43,041 bases of DNA from Puteibacter caeruleilacunae (lineage in GTDB: Bacteria > Bacteroidota > Bacteroidia > Bacteroidales > Prolixibacteraceae). Shown here piece by piece: positions 1-8,294 of this stretch. Within the stretch, counting starts at the first letter, position 1; every line of letters starts with the position of its first letter. The translations under genes and the position numbers were made by a program. Under the pieces are notes generated by a model that was given only the letters and a program-made list of their open reading frames with translations, was not told the origin of the DNA and did no database searches. Where the stretch lies: contig SJCO01000026.1 of assembly GCA_005217565.1 (NCBI GenBank), positions 372 to 43,412 of the forward strand, given 5' to 3'.

Positions 1-45
1 TACATTCCAGCTTTCTATAATCTTGGGGATACTCATTAATTCCAT
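1..45 (-). CDS. 5' end of a minus-strand gene cut by the window edge (unidentified)
   Basis: Reading the minus strand from base 45, an ATG opens a frame that stays open to the window edge for 15 codons and reads MELMSIPKIIESWNV. A second in-frame ATG lies three codons in, and the shorter start MSIPKII is equally possible. The peptide looks like a soluble N-terminus. There is no clear Shine-Dalgarno sequence, which is normal for this phylum. If real, the gene is divergent from the erythromycin-esterase-family gene and shares its roughly 400-base control region, including the LytTR-type repeats. Fifteen residues are too few to name a family, and chance openness of a short frame cannot be excluded. 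Confidence 0.35.
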   Translation of the reverse strand, partial: MELMSIPKIIESWNV

Positions 46-452
46 TGGTTTAAGTTAATCTAAAAAATTCTACTAACTCTCTTATAAGGCACTTGCCAAA
101 TGAAAAAGGTTTAGATTTCACTATTTTTTTTTCACTTAGAGCAATAATTAAAGATCACACATACAAATACGAGTAACTCACAGAACTCCATTCACTCTCT
201 AATTTCGACCGTTCGTCACTCTATTTTACCGTTGGTCATTCTTGATGCACATCAGTTGTTCTACCAAACATAACTTCATAGATTCGTTATCTATGTTGTT
301 TAAGACAAAACAAAAACATGAACAAAAGAATAATGCCATCTAGATAATTTCCTTCAATAAACAGATTCTCATTCGAATACAGAGTTTACGTGAAAAGATA
401 ATTCAGAAATTAATCAAGATGACTTAGAAGAATTAAATTAAATAATCCACAT
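46..452. other. Divergent intergenic control region
   Basis: About 400 AT-rich bases with no credible coding frame lie between the edge gene (minus) and the erythromycin-esterase-family gene (plus). The recognisable content is a tandem direct repeat matching LytTR-type binding sites and, downstream of it, a one-mismatch -7 element at 288-295 (TATCTATG against TAnnTTTG). The order operator, then -7-like box, then gene suits activation of the rightward gene, but regulation of the leftward gene is also possible. I see no terminator hairpin or structured RNA here. Confidence 0.6.
208..241 (+). promoter_or_regulatory. Tandem LytTR-type response-regulator binding site
   Basis: Two direct repeats, ACCGTTCGTCACTC and ACCGTTGGTCATTC, start exactly 20 bp apart, about two helical turns. 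Each begins with a nine-base core (ACCGTTCGT, ACCGTTGGT) that fits the LytTR-domain consensus [TA][AC][CA]GTTN[AG][TG] at every position. LytTR regulators such as AlgR, AgrA and ComE bind paired 9-mers with roughly 10-13 bp between them; here the gap is 11 bp. No LytTR gene is in the window. The operator call is an inference from sequence and placement. Confidence 0.6.
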
Positions 453-2183
453 ATGATATTACTCCGTAAAATTGCACTCTATTTAATCTCTATTTTAATC
501 GCAAGTTGCTTTGTTAAAGCTAACAAAGCAACTTTGATAGAATTATCAAAGGAAAAATATAATTTAAGCTTTGAAAGAGATTTTTCAATGTATGCACCTG
601 ATAGATCTTGGATTGTCGAAGGACGTCAAGTCAAGTTCTATCTCGATACAATCAATAAGTATGATGGAGCAAAATCGGTTTACTTAGCAGCAAAGCAATA
701 TGAAACAACTTATCTTAGTTATTGCAGATTAAATCAGAAGATTAATCTTCCTCAAAATATTACTGGAGGTACAGTAAGTGTGAAATTAAGATATCCTAAG
801 AAAGGAAATGCCAGTTTTAACCTACTATGTAAAGATACACAAGAAAATATAGTTCAAAATGATAGTATCATTCCGAAGGTAAGCAATGAATGGACAGAGT
901 ATAAAATTAAATTCAATAAACAAACAGCCTTCTTTAACATTCAAATAAACCTTTTTGATTCTACTGAATTATGGATCGATGATGTTCAGATTGAATGTAA
1001 AACACACAAAAATAATCGACCTCAAACTTTCACCGATCCCCAAGAACTCTTACCAGGTTTTAAAACTCATCAAACCATTGGAGCACTGCAAGACATCCAG
1101 TTTCCTAAAGATAAAGATATTATTGCTATTGGTGAATCAGCTCACACTTCGCACGAACTTGCCATAGCAAAAAATGAAATCATAAAATCACTGGTAAAAA
1201 AGAATGAATGCAAACTAATCCTCCTCGAGGCTTCATCTTATATGATGAGTTTGGTTAATGATTACATTCATAGTAAAATTGATTCAGATGGTCTAGATGA
1301 GCTTAATATTACGAATGGTCAGGGTTTGGTATATTTTTGCGATGAATTTGTCGAACTCATTGAATGGCTTCGTAATTATAATTCTACAGCCTCTCAAGAT
1401 GTAAATATCATTGGATATGATGTTGATTCAAGGTATTATCAAAAGATCAAAGAATATATTCGTAAGAACAAAAGAACAATTCCGTGTTCCAAATTTCTTA
1501 AAGAATATATTAGCTGTTCGGAAACTATCCCTAGAGCATTTAAAATTTTACATCAAAATAAAGATATTTTTATAGAAAAAAATAGCGAAGAGAATTATTT
1601 TCAACTACATAGTTGGTTAATTGAACACCAAAGATCATTTGATGTTTATTGGCGATGTCATTATGAAAATATAGTACGTGACTCAATCACGGCCAATTAC
1701 GCTCTAAACATGATCCACAAATACCATCGCAAGGGAACAAAAGTTATCCTCCACGGACATTTAACTCACCTCAACAAGATCAATATAACATACAACATCG
1801 ATCGAAACTTCGGAGCAATAATGAATGAACGCCTTGGAGGTAATTATTATGTAATTTCTCTGAACACTGGAACTGGTAAATTATTAAACTGTAAATATAC
1901 TCACCATTCGATTTCTCATATTCTTGGAACTCCCGAGAAATCAAGTCTTGAACGAAGATGTTTGTTATCGTGTAACAATAAGATCATTTCCCAGTCAACA
2001 AAACTTTACGCTGGAGAAAAGGGATTTATGACCACAAGGTTCGCCGGAGTTACCGTTAGGAAGAATCAATTTTATCCAATGAATATTGAAAAACGATTTG
2101 ACCATTTCATATTTATTCCGACCAGTACACATTTAAGAATTTTCTGGGAAAAATCATTAGGAGAAGCCATTAGAACTCATTAA
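453..2183 (+). CDS. Secreted erythromycin-esterase-family protein with N-terminal beta-sandwich-like region
   Basis: The protein has 576 residues. Residues 1-23 form a signal peptide (basic start, hydrophobic LYLISILIASCFV, then KA). Residues ~35-185 resemble a carbohydrate-binding-like beta-sandwich, ending in ELWIDDVQIE. Residues ~200-485 carry the erythromycin esterase (Ere) fold: GESAH with E228 and H231, LLEAS with E259, the helix RDSITANYALNMI, and HGHLTH with H436 and H439. These align with the catalytic/metal-site set described for EreB (E43, H46, E74, H285, H288), so the active site looks intact. Most chromosomal family members have no proven macrolide substrate, so resistance should not be assumed. 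The last ~90 residues are unassigned. A LytTR-type operator lies ~210 bp upstream, and the downstream neighbour is convergent. Confidence 0.82.
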   Translation: MILLRKIALYLISILIASCFVKANKATLIELSKEKYNLSFERDFSMYAPDRSWIVEGRQVKFYLDTINKYDGAKSVYLAAKQYETTYLSYCRLNQKINLPQNITGGTVSVKLRYPKKGNASFNLLCKDTQENIVQNDSIIPKVSNEWTEYKIKFNKQTAFFNIQINLFDSTELWIDDVQIECKTHKNNRPQTFTDPQELLPGFKTHQTIGALQDIQFPKDKDIIAIGESAHTSHELAIAKNEIIKSLVKKNECKLILLEASSYMMSLVNDYIHSKIDSDGLDELNITNGQGLVYFCDEFVELIEWLRNYNSTASQDVNIIGYDVDSRYYQKIKEYIRKNKRTIPCSKFLKEYISCSETIPRAFKILHQNKDIFIEKNSEENYFQLHSWLIEHQRSFDVYWRCHYENIVRDSITANYALNMIHKYHRKGTKVILHGHLTHLNKINITYNIDRNFGAIMNERLGGNYYVISLNTGTGKLLNCKYTHHSISHILGTPEKSSLERRCLLSCNNKIISQSTKLYAGEKGFMTTRFAGVTVRKNQFYPMNIEKRFDHFIFIPTSTHLRIFWEKSLGEAIRTH

Positions 2184-2226
2184 ATGTGATGCACAATGAA
2201 GAATGGTGGGTAAGAGTTAAATAATC

Positions 2227-4038
2227 TTACACCTTAACCTCACTTTTACTCTCAATGATGCCCATCTTCTCCATGAGGAAGGTGGCATTCATTGTTTGGG
2301 TTACTCCATTGGTTAGTTTATAACTAAAACTCAGCGAATCTTCATTAAGGGTTACCTCAAAACACTGGTTGGAGATTCTATCTGGGTATTCCTGCTCTAA
2401 CTCGGCAAGCTTTAAATCATGCGTAGCCACCATACCAACAGCTCCCATACCAAGCATCTTTCTCACAAACTCACGCGATCCATTCAGCTTATCAATAGAA
2501 TTGGTTCCCCGAAGAATTTCATCAAGTATTACAAACAGTTTTTTATTCTCCTCTAAACGGGTAAGCAAAGCTTTTAGTCGCTTTAACTCGGCAAAGAAAT
2601 ACGATTCATCATTTACCAACGAATCGGTAGTTCGCATATTGGTAAATATCGGGATTGGTGCAAATTTCATTTCCTTGGCAAACACAGGACCTCCACATCT
2701 ACCAATCACCATGTTCACCCCAACAGTCCGCAGAAATGTACTTTTCCCAGCCATGTTAGCTCCGGTAATAATGTTGATATTCCCACGGTCGTGCAGTTCA
2801 AAATCATTCACTACACATTTTTCCTCTGAAATCAATGGATGTCCAAGTCCTTTTGCCTTGAGCACCTCATCGTCAGAAATAACAGGATAACTATATGATG
2901 GTCGGTTATAAGCATAATTCGACAGCGATATTAAGGCTCCCCACTCGCCAATAAGATCGAACCACTCTTTCAACTGATGGCGATGTTTATTATGCCATGC
3001 AATCAATCTAACGGCATAAAACAGGTCCCACAACAATAAAGAGTTTAACACCAATCCGATTAAAGCACTCTTACTACTATCTAATGCTGATATTACTTTT
3101 TCAAGCTTTCCGATCAGTAAAAAGGCATCTCCATTGCGATTTAACTGTTGTTGATAACTTTTTAATAGCTCGGAATTAAATGATTCAGAACTGATTGATT
3201 GGAACAAATCGCGGTATTTACGCAATAACGCTGTGCGCTTACCGAATTTACGATACAATCCGATCATCTTCTTTGCATTAGCAGCAAACATCCCCCACTG
3301 CGCAAACACGAATAGCATGAAAACGCCATAAGTGATGTATCCCAGAATAAACGCAAACAAAGCTGCCATGGTTAATGCCGGTAATACCACCAATACAATT
3401 CTGAATAAATTTCCCTGGAAGAAAGACACCTCTTCTGAACTCCATGTTTCAATGCGCTTCTGATCTTTTGCTTCTTCCTCATACAACTGCCCTAAAGCCA
3501 GAAAATACTGTCGCCAGTCAAGCTTCTCCGACAGCTCTTTGATGGCCTCTTGTCGTTTTAATATATCATCTTTCTGAGGCGAATTATTCCGCAACATCTT
3601 ACTCAGTCGCTTTCGCCCCAACAACGAAGAGGTTCGATTGATCATCTGAAAGATTGATCCCTGACCAAACAGATCCAGATCGGTTGCATAATCGTGTGAA
3701 TGATCTACAAAGTCGCTACCATCATCAAAGATTTCTGTCACCCCTGATAATGCAACAATTTCATTCTGATTAATGGTTTTTAAATTTCTTGCAATTCTAC
3801 GCAAACGATGTTGACGTTGCGAGTAAGCGATCAAACTAAAGAATATTACCACCGCCCCTAAAGATCCCAATACACTAAATAGTACTGAATATGGAAGAAG
3901 ATAATAAGGTAATACAATTGCTGCCGTGAAGAATACCACACGCAACCAAGCCACCTTGGTTAGCAGTTGTTTTATTGATCGTTCTTCACTCTTATATTTA
4001 TCGTATAATTCCTGATAAATCTGTGTTCGTGTATTCAT
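2227..4038 (-). CDS. Membrane-anchored MutS-family ATPase
   Basis: The protein has 603 residues. The C-terminal third is a MutS ATPase: Walker A GANMAGKST near residues 425-433, the MutS signature region around TDSLVNDESYFFAEL, Walker B ILDE near 505, and a THD switch before the dimerisation region. Residues ~28-70 and ~210-250 are strongly hydrophobic and probably span the membrane, with another hydrophobic stretch near 325-350. The N-terminal mismatch-recognition domain of MutS (Phe-x-Glu motif) is absent. This architecture is known in Bacteroidota, usually under the loose name 'DNA mismatch repair protein MutS', but membrane segments and lack of domain I argue against classical repair. It may be co-transcribed with the PAP2 and Obg genes upstream, with a 123-base gap. 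Confidence 0.82.
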   Translation of the reverse strand: MNTRTQIYQELYDKYKSEERSIKQLLTKVAWLRVVFFTAAIVLPYYLLPYSVLFSVLGSLGAVVIFFSLIAYSQRQHRLRRIARNLKTINQNEIVALSGVTEIFDDGSDFVDHSHDYATDLDLFGQGSIFQMINRTSSLLGRKRLSKMLRNNSPQKDDILKRQEAIKELSEKLDWRQYFLALGQLYEEEAKDQKRIETWSSEEVSFFQGNLFRIVLVVLPALTMAALFAFILGYITYGVFMLFVFAQWGMFAANAKKMIGLYRKFGKRTALLRKYRDLFQSISSESFNSELLKSYQQQLNRNGDAFLLIGKLEKVISALDSSKSALIGLVLNSLLLWDLFYAVRLIAWHNKHRHQLKEWFDLIGEWGALISLSNYAYNRPSYSYPVISDDEVLKAKGLGHPLISEEKCVVNDFELHDRGNINIITGANMAGKSTFLRTVGVNMVIGRCGGPVFAKEMKFAPIPIFTNMRTTDSLVNDESYFFAELKRLKALLTRLEENKKLFVILDEILRGTNSIDKLNGSREFVRKMLGMGAVGMVATHDLKLAELEQEYPDRISNQCFEVTLNEDSLSFSYKLTNGVTQTMNATFLMEKMGIIESKSEVKV

Positions 4039-4161
4039 CGAAGTATCCTGTTCTAAAAATCAAAACACTAAAATACAGAAAAGTAATCGGCATTTGCAAA
4101 TCTTATCAGTGAACAATCTACAAATCTTACGGTACAAGAACCTATAAATCCCATGAATTGC

Positions 4162-4860
4162 TTAGTAAGCAATCAGCATATTATAATGTTGTAGTTTCCA
4201 AACAACCAATATTACAGTCACCGCAACAGTTAGTCCGATACCTGTAAGCAAGGCTCCATCGGAAGTCACCTGCTTAGTGGTAGCAATTTTAGTACCTGAA
4301 TTCATGAACCGCGATTCAAGTGCAATAGACAATCGGTAAGCTCCCCATCCAATGAACAATCCGATTAGAGATCCCACCAAGAGATCGCCTGGATAGTGCA
4401 CTCCAAGGTAAACGCGACTGTATACTATTACAATTGCCCACACAAAGATAAAGAAGCGATATACGCTATTTTTGAATAACAACGATGAGAATAAGGCCAT
4501 ACTAAAAGCATTGGCTGCATGGGCTGAGAAGAAGCCAAACTGACCGCCTTTCTTCATCACATTGTGAACCATTCCAGCCAGCGCAGGTTCATGCACTGGC
4601 CGTAATCGTTCAGTTAAGTCTTTTATAATATTGGAAAACTGATCACAAATTATCACCGACAAGATCAGTAACGGTACAATGATAATAGCCTTACGACCAT
4701 ATCTTCGAGATACTACATAGATTAAACACAAGTACAAAGGCAACCATGTTTCTTTTCGCGTGAATGCCGACATCACATAGTCCCAAAACTGATTGTGAGA
4801 TGCATTAAGTGTCAAAAACAACTGTGTGTCTAGTCCGTTTAAGTATTCCAATACCGCCAT
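4162..4860 (-). CDS. PAP2-superfamily membrane phosphatase
   Basis: A 232-residue integral membrane protein with about six hydrophobic segments and the three acid-phosphatase motifs in order: KDLTERLRP (KX6RP), GFFSAHAANAF in place of the usual PSGH, and SRVYLGVHYPGD (SRX5HX3D). The phosphate-binding Arg, both catalytic His and the Asp are present. Family members dephosphorylate undecaprenyl pyrophosphate, phosphatidate or lipid A-type substrates at the cytoplasmic membrane, and the exact substrate cannot be read from sequence. The SAH variant of motif 2 keeps Ser and His and should remain active. The start ATG lies 10 bases after the obg stop, so the two are probably one transcript. Confidence 0.88.
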   Translation of the reverse strand: MAVLEYLNGLDTQLFLTLNASHNQFWDYVMSAFTRKETWLPLYLCLIYVVSRRYGRKAIIIVPLLILSVIICDQFSNIIKDLTERLRPVHEPALAGMVHNVMKKGGQFGFFSAHAANAFSMALFSSLLFKNSVYRFFIFVWAIVIVYSRVYLGVHYPGDLLVGSLIGLFIGWGAYRLSIALESRFMNSGTKIATTKQVTSDGALLTGIGLTVAVTVILVVWKLQHYNMLIAY

Positions 4861-4870
4861 CTTCTTCGTC

Positions 4871-5860
4871 TTAGCTATTTAAAATTTCCCAGATCTTATC
4901 TTTTAATTCAGGTATACCTTTTCCTGCTACTGATGAAATGAACAGGTGAGGAATATCTTTAACCTCCTCTTTCATCTCAGCCATCAAATCATCATCAAGC
5001 ATATCTGCTTTGGTGATTGCAAGGAATCGCTGCTTATCTAATAGCTCAGGATTGTATTTTTCTAATTCATTCAACAGCACAAAATACTCTTTACGAACAT
5101 CATCACTATCGGCAGGAATCATAAACAACAACATTGAGTTTCGCTCAATATGACGAAGGAATCGTAATCCTAATCCTTTCCCTTCATGCGCTCCCTCAAT
5201 AATTCCAGGGATATCAGCAATACAGAACGACTGATTATCGCGGTAACCTACAATTCCTAGGTTTGGTACCAATGTGGTAAATGGATAATCTGCAATCTCA
5301 GGCTTTGCTGCTGACACAACAGATAATAGTGTTGATTTTCCTGCATTAGGGAAACCTACCAAACCAACATCAGCAAGTACTTTAAGCTCCAGAATTTTCC
5401 ATCCTTCCTCATAAGGTTCTCCTGGCTGTGCATATCGAGGCGTTTGGTTGGTTGATGATTTAAAGTTCCAGTTACCTAGTCCTCCGCGACCACCACGTGC
5501 GATGATTTGCTCTTCACCATCCTCCGTGATCTCAAACAGAATCTCTCCTGTTTCACCATCTTTAGCTACAGTTCCCAGTGGTACATCAAGGTAAACACTA
5601 TCACCCATAGCACCACTCTTACGCGCACCACTACCCGATTCACCGTGACCAGCAAATATATGCTTACGGTACTTCAGGTGTAACAGTGTCCACATTTGTG
5701 CATTACCACGAATGATCACATGACCACCGTCTCCTCCATCACCTCCATCAGGACCTCCCTTAGGGATGTACTTCTCTCTTCTCATATGTGTGGAGCCAGG
5801 GCCACCATTACCTGACCGACAAAATATCTTAACGTAATCTACAAAATTCGAACTTGCCAT
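4871..5860 (-). CDS. obgE: Obg/CgtA GTPase
   Basis: A 329-residue Obg GTPase involved in late 50S ribosomal-subunit assembly and (p)ppGpp-linked growth control. The glycine-rich Obg domain occupies residues ~1-160 ([32 protein letters not shown]). The G domain follows: G1 [10 protein letters not shown]2/switch [12 protein letters not shown]3 DIPGI, G4 TKAD and G5 SSVAGKG. The protein ends right after the G domain and lacks the C-terminal OCT domain of some Obg proteins, which is common in this phylum. It is the first gene of an obg-PAP2 unit, and a perfect TAnnTTTG box lies 33 bases upstream of the ATG. Confidence 0.96.
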   Translation of the reverse strand: MASSNFVDYVKIFCRSGNGGPGSTHMRREKYIPKGGPDGGDGGDGGHVIIRGNAQMWTLLHLKYRKHIFAGHGESGSGARKSGAMGDSVYLDVPLGTVAKDGETGEILFEITEDGEEQIIARGGRGGLGNWNFKSSTNQTPRYAQPGEPYEEGWKILELKVLADVGLVGFPNAGKSTLLSVVSAAKPEIADYPFTTLVPNLGIVGYRDNQSFCIADIPGIIEGAHEGKGLGLRFLRHIERNSMLLFMIPADSDDVRKEYFVLLNELEKYNPELLDKQRFLAITKADMLDDDLMAEMKEEVKDIPHLFISSVAGKGIPELKDKIWEILNS

Positions 5861-5892
5861 TTAATGCGCTTATCATTAGTTAAATAAAAAGG

Positions 5893-5900
5893 CAAAAATA
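5893..5900 (-). promoter_or_regulatory. Bacteroidota-type -7 promoter element for obg
   Basis: On the minus strand the sequence is TATTTTTG, a perfect match to the Bacteroidota sigma-ABfr -7 consensus TAnnTTTG, about 33 bases upstream of the obg start codon. I did not see a clear -33 TTTG at the expected 19-base spacing. Confidence 0.5.
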
Positions 5901-6124
5901 GTCTGATTTTTTGGATCTATGAAAAAATTATTCAGAACTACCATTTTTCGATCAAAATACCTTAACTTTCATCGATCATAAACCATTAATTTTTTCACAA
6001 ACTATGAAACGAACATGAATTTTCATCGTCGCAAAATGCACACACGCGGAAGATTAAAATTTATGTGAGTTCCTGAATGGATTCAAATTTTTTGAACATT
6101 CAGAAATCAAAAAACTTTTAACAG

Positions 6125-6805
6125 ATGAAACAGTATTTTACCATTCTATGCATTTTATGTATTACAACAATCTCGTGTTCACAGCAAAAATCTCCTCAAA
6201 ATCATCCTAATACCAGTAAATGGGAATCGTTATTTAAAGCCGATTTATCAAATGCCGACTATCCCGAAGGTGTTTGGACATTCGACAATAACGAGTTAAC
6301 CGCTGATGAAGATCAGGTTATCTGGTCGCAAAAAGAGTACGACAACTTTATTCTCGACCTTGAATTTAAAAATGAACCTGGTGCCAACAGTGGTGTATTG
6401 GTTTACTGTACTAATCCAAAAGGATGGATTAAGAATTCGGTAGAGGTACAAATTACCGACGACCATCATGAGAAGTGGGCAAAAGCCAACAAAACATGGC
6501 GATGTGGCGCTATCTTTGGCAGACTGGCACCTAATGCTTCAGCTGTTAAAAAGCCTGGCGAATGGAACCACTATACTATTAAATGCTACGATCATATGAT
6601 CTGGGTACTCCTCAACGGTCAGTTAGTAACAACAATGGATATGCGCAAATGGACCGATCCAAAGCTTAATCCTGATGGAACTAAAATTCCTTCATGGCTT
6701 AGTCGCCCATTAGCCGAGATGGCAACAAAAGGAAAAATAGGATTGCAAGGGAAACATGCCGGAGCAAAAATCTATTTCCGTAACATCAAGATCAAAGAAA
6801 TATAA
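6125..6805 (+). CDS. DUF1080 / 3-keto-disaccharide hydrolase-domain lipoprotein
   Basis: A 226-residue protein beginning with a lipoprotein signal peptide whose lipobox TISC puts the lipidated Cys near residue 18, so it is probably membrane-anchored and envelope-located. Residues ~35-225 form the concanavalin-like DUF1080 fold: WESLF near the start, DFILDLEFK-type strand (DNFILDLEFKNEPGANSGV), GEWNHYTIKCYD, VLLNGQLV and the terminal GKIGLQGKHAGAKIYFRNIKI. Family members bind or hydrolyse sugars, some acting on 3-keto-glycosides. No sugar-utilisation cluster lies next to it, so the substrate is unknown. The small membrane protein downstream starts 73 bases later and may share its transcript. 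Confidence 0.87.
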   Translation: MKQYFTILCILCITTISCSQQKSPQNHPNTSKWESLFKADLSNADYPEGVWTFDNNELTADEDQVIWSQKEYDNFILDLEFKNEPGANSGVLVYCTNPKGWIKNSVEVQITDDHHEKWAKANKTWRCGAIFGRLAPNASAVKKPGEWNHYTIKCYDHMIWVLLNGQLVTTMDMRKWTDPKLNPDGTKIPSWLSRPLAEMATKGKIGLQGKHAGAKIYFRNIKIKEI

Positions 6806-6878
6806 TATTCATCGTAAATATTGTGTAACAATTCAATACAACTGCTTACCAATAGGATATAAAATAATTTATAACGTC

Positions 6879-7256
6879 ATGGATAAACATATTTCTGCTG
6901 TTGCTTACATTCACATGGGATTAGCTATTCTAGGAGTTGTATTTGGAGGACTACTCATGTTCATCCTTTTTGGGACAAGCTTGATTGCCAACGCACTTCC
7001 TGCAACTATAGCACTAAATTTAATAGCGATCATCATTGGAATATTTGTTGTTTTTAAAAACATGGTTACTATTGTAGGAGCTATCGGATTGCTTTCAAGA
7101 AAAAACTGGGGAAGAATAATGATTCTGGTAATCTCAGCCCTTGATATATTATGTATTCCTGTTGGAACTGCTATTGGTGTATACTCATTCTGGACTCTAC
7201 TCAATGAAGAGTCGGTTGAGATTATCACTGGTAAAAGCAGATGGCCAAAACAATAA
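6879..7256 (+). CDS. Small multi-pass membrane protein of unknown function
   Basis: A 125-residue protein starting MDKHISAVAYIHMGLA. An upstream in-frame ATG would overlap the preceding gene and add a low-complexity, non-membrane extension, so the internal ATG is preferred. There are three or four hydrophobic segments: ~8-35 (AILGVVFGGLLMFILFG), ~40-60 (ATIALNLIAIIIGIFVVF), ~64-78, and ~85-110 (IMILVISALDILCIPVGTAIGVYSFW). The short basic loop SRKNWGR and the terminal WTLLNEESVEIITG resemble small bacterial proteins that track with DUF-type membrane families, but I do not recognise a named one. It has no enzymatic motif. Confidence 0.7.
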   Translation: MDKHISAVAYIHMGLAILGVVFGGLLMFILFGTSLIANALPATIALNLIAIIIGIFVVFKNMVTIVGAIGLLSRKNWGRIMILVISALDILCIPVGTAIGVYSFWTLLNEESVEIITGKSRWPKQ

Positions 7257-7290
7257 TCACAACACAATATTTTCTGGATTATAGATATTA

Positions 7291-7313
7291 AAAAAGGGTG
7301 CCCGTCGGCACCC
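7291..7313 (-). terminator. Rho-independent terminator (minus strand)
   Basis: GGGTGCC and GGCACCC form a seven-bp GC-rich stem around CGTC. The flanking A-run at 7289-7295 becomes a U-run after the stem only on the minus strand, so it ends leftward transcription from the small ORF at 7345-7623. Confidence 0.8.
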
Positions 7314-7344
7314 TCAATCTATCCCAACAATCAATTCATGATTA

Positions 7345-7623
7345 TCAGTTACTCAGCATCTTTCTTTGTGCTGATGACAAAGTACGTTTTGGTTTTAAGA
7401 TGCCATCTCTCGTCAAAACACACCATGCCCATAGATAATATCTTCTCAAAAGAAACATCACTATAGTGTTCCCTCTTTTATAACCTTTTACCGTATCCCA
7501 AATTGCTGAACTAGCAATAAATGCTGGCGAGCAGAAAAATGACCCATTCCCTAAATGCGTCACTGCCTTGATTTTCCACCCACTGCCAGCATCTCTATTC
7601 GTGTTAATCGTTATAGTATACAT
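7345..7623 (-). CDS. Small hypothetical protein downstream of adk
   Basis: A 92-codon frame with no overlap with any other credible gene. It starts at an ATG directly after the adk terminator and stops just before a second minus-strand terminator, which supports a real transcribed unit. The product is basic and moderately hydrophobic in the middle (TIVMFLLRRYYLWAWCVLT), with a Lys/Arg-rich tail (KPKRTLSSAQRK). I recognise no family. No promoter is evident between the adk terminator and the ATG, so expression would need read-through. A decayed gene remnant is the main alternative. Confidence 0.4.
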   Translation of the reverse strand: MYTITINTNRDAGSGWKIKAVTHLGNGSFFCSPAFIASSAIWDTVKGYKRGNTIVMFLLRRYYLWAWCVLTRDGILKPKRTLSSAQRKMLSN

Positions 7624-7653
7624 AAAAAAAGCCCTATAGGTTACCTATAGAGC
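7624..7653 (-). terminator. Rho-independent terminator of hpt-adk
   Basis: On the minus strand GCTCTATAGG pairs with CCTATAGGGC around a three-base loop, with one G-U pair, followed by seven Us. It lies 24 bases after the adk stop. Confidence 0.8.
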
Positions 7654-7676
7654 TTCTAAATTATATTTTGATTCTA

Positions 7677-8249
7677 TTATAGAGTCGCTACAACGTCACA
7701 CAAACGAGCTGCTATTTCTTCAATTGAACCCATTCCTTCTACTTCATAAAGCTTATCTTGAGCCTTATAGAAATCTTTCAAAGGAGAAGTTTTTTCGTGG
7801 TATACACTAATACGGTTTTCGATGATTGATTGATCCTGGTCATCGCTTCTACCTGAAGACTCACCTCTGATCAACAAACGCTTAACCAACTCTTCCTTCT
7901 CTACTTCAAGACTAAGCATTCCTTTTACTGGGATGCTAGCATTGTTCAATAAAGTATCTAAAGCTTCAGCCTGAGCAACAGTTCTTGGGAAACCGTCGAA
8001 GATGATTCCTTTAGCATCTTTATTTGAATCCAACAACGATTGAATCATACCGATTACAATCTCGTCGGTTACCAACTCTCCTTTGTCCATGAAAGCCTTA
8101 GCTTGCTGACCTAATTCAGTATTAGCAGCAATCTCACTTCTCAACAAGTCGCCAGTTGACACGTGCAACAATCCAAACTTCTCAATCAAAAACTCAGCTT
8201 GAGTTCCTTTTCCGGCTCCCGGAGGTCCAAATAATACAAGATTTAGCAT
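7677..8249 (-). CDS. adk: Adenylate kinase
   Basis: A 190-residue cytoplasmic enzyme interconverting ATP + AMP and 2 ADP. The P-loop GPPGAGKGTQ is at residues 8-17, the AMP-binding segment VSTGDLLRSEI follows, and the pair GFPRTVAQAEAL and the LID-side IRGESSGRSDD is present. The short LID without Cys marks the small, non-zinc adenylate kinase type usual for Bacteroidota. It follows hpt by 45 bases and is closed by its own terminator, so hpt-adk looks like a two-gene purine-nucleotide operon. Confidence 0.96.
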   Translation of the reverse strand: MLNLVLFGPPGAGKGTQAEFLIEKFGLLHVSTGDLLRSEIAANTELGQQAKAFMDKGELVTDEIVIGMIQSLLDSNKDAKGIIFDGFPRTVAQAEALDTLLNNASIPVKGMLSLEVEKEELVKRLLIRGESSGRSDDQDQSIIENRISVYHEKTSPLKDFYKAQDKLYEVEGMGSIEEIAARLCDVVATL

Positions 8250-8294
8250 TTCTCTAAATAATATTAAAATTTCACAATGGTTATACTCAAAGGT

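Noticed and set aside
1131-1320. Macrolide-resistance determinant
   Set aside because: The esterase residues are present, but the protein is a diverged exported family member in a housekeeping context with no mobile element; resistance is not supported by sequence alone.
6756-6878. Longer start for the small membrane protein, overlapping the DUF1080 gene
   Set aside because: The added 41 residues are unlike a protein N-terminus, overlap the upstream gene in another frame, and the internal ATG 6879 precedes a natural membrane-protein start.
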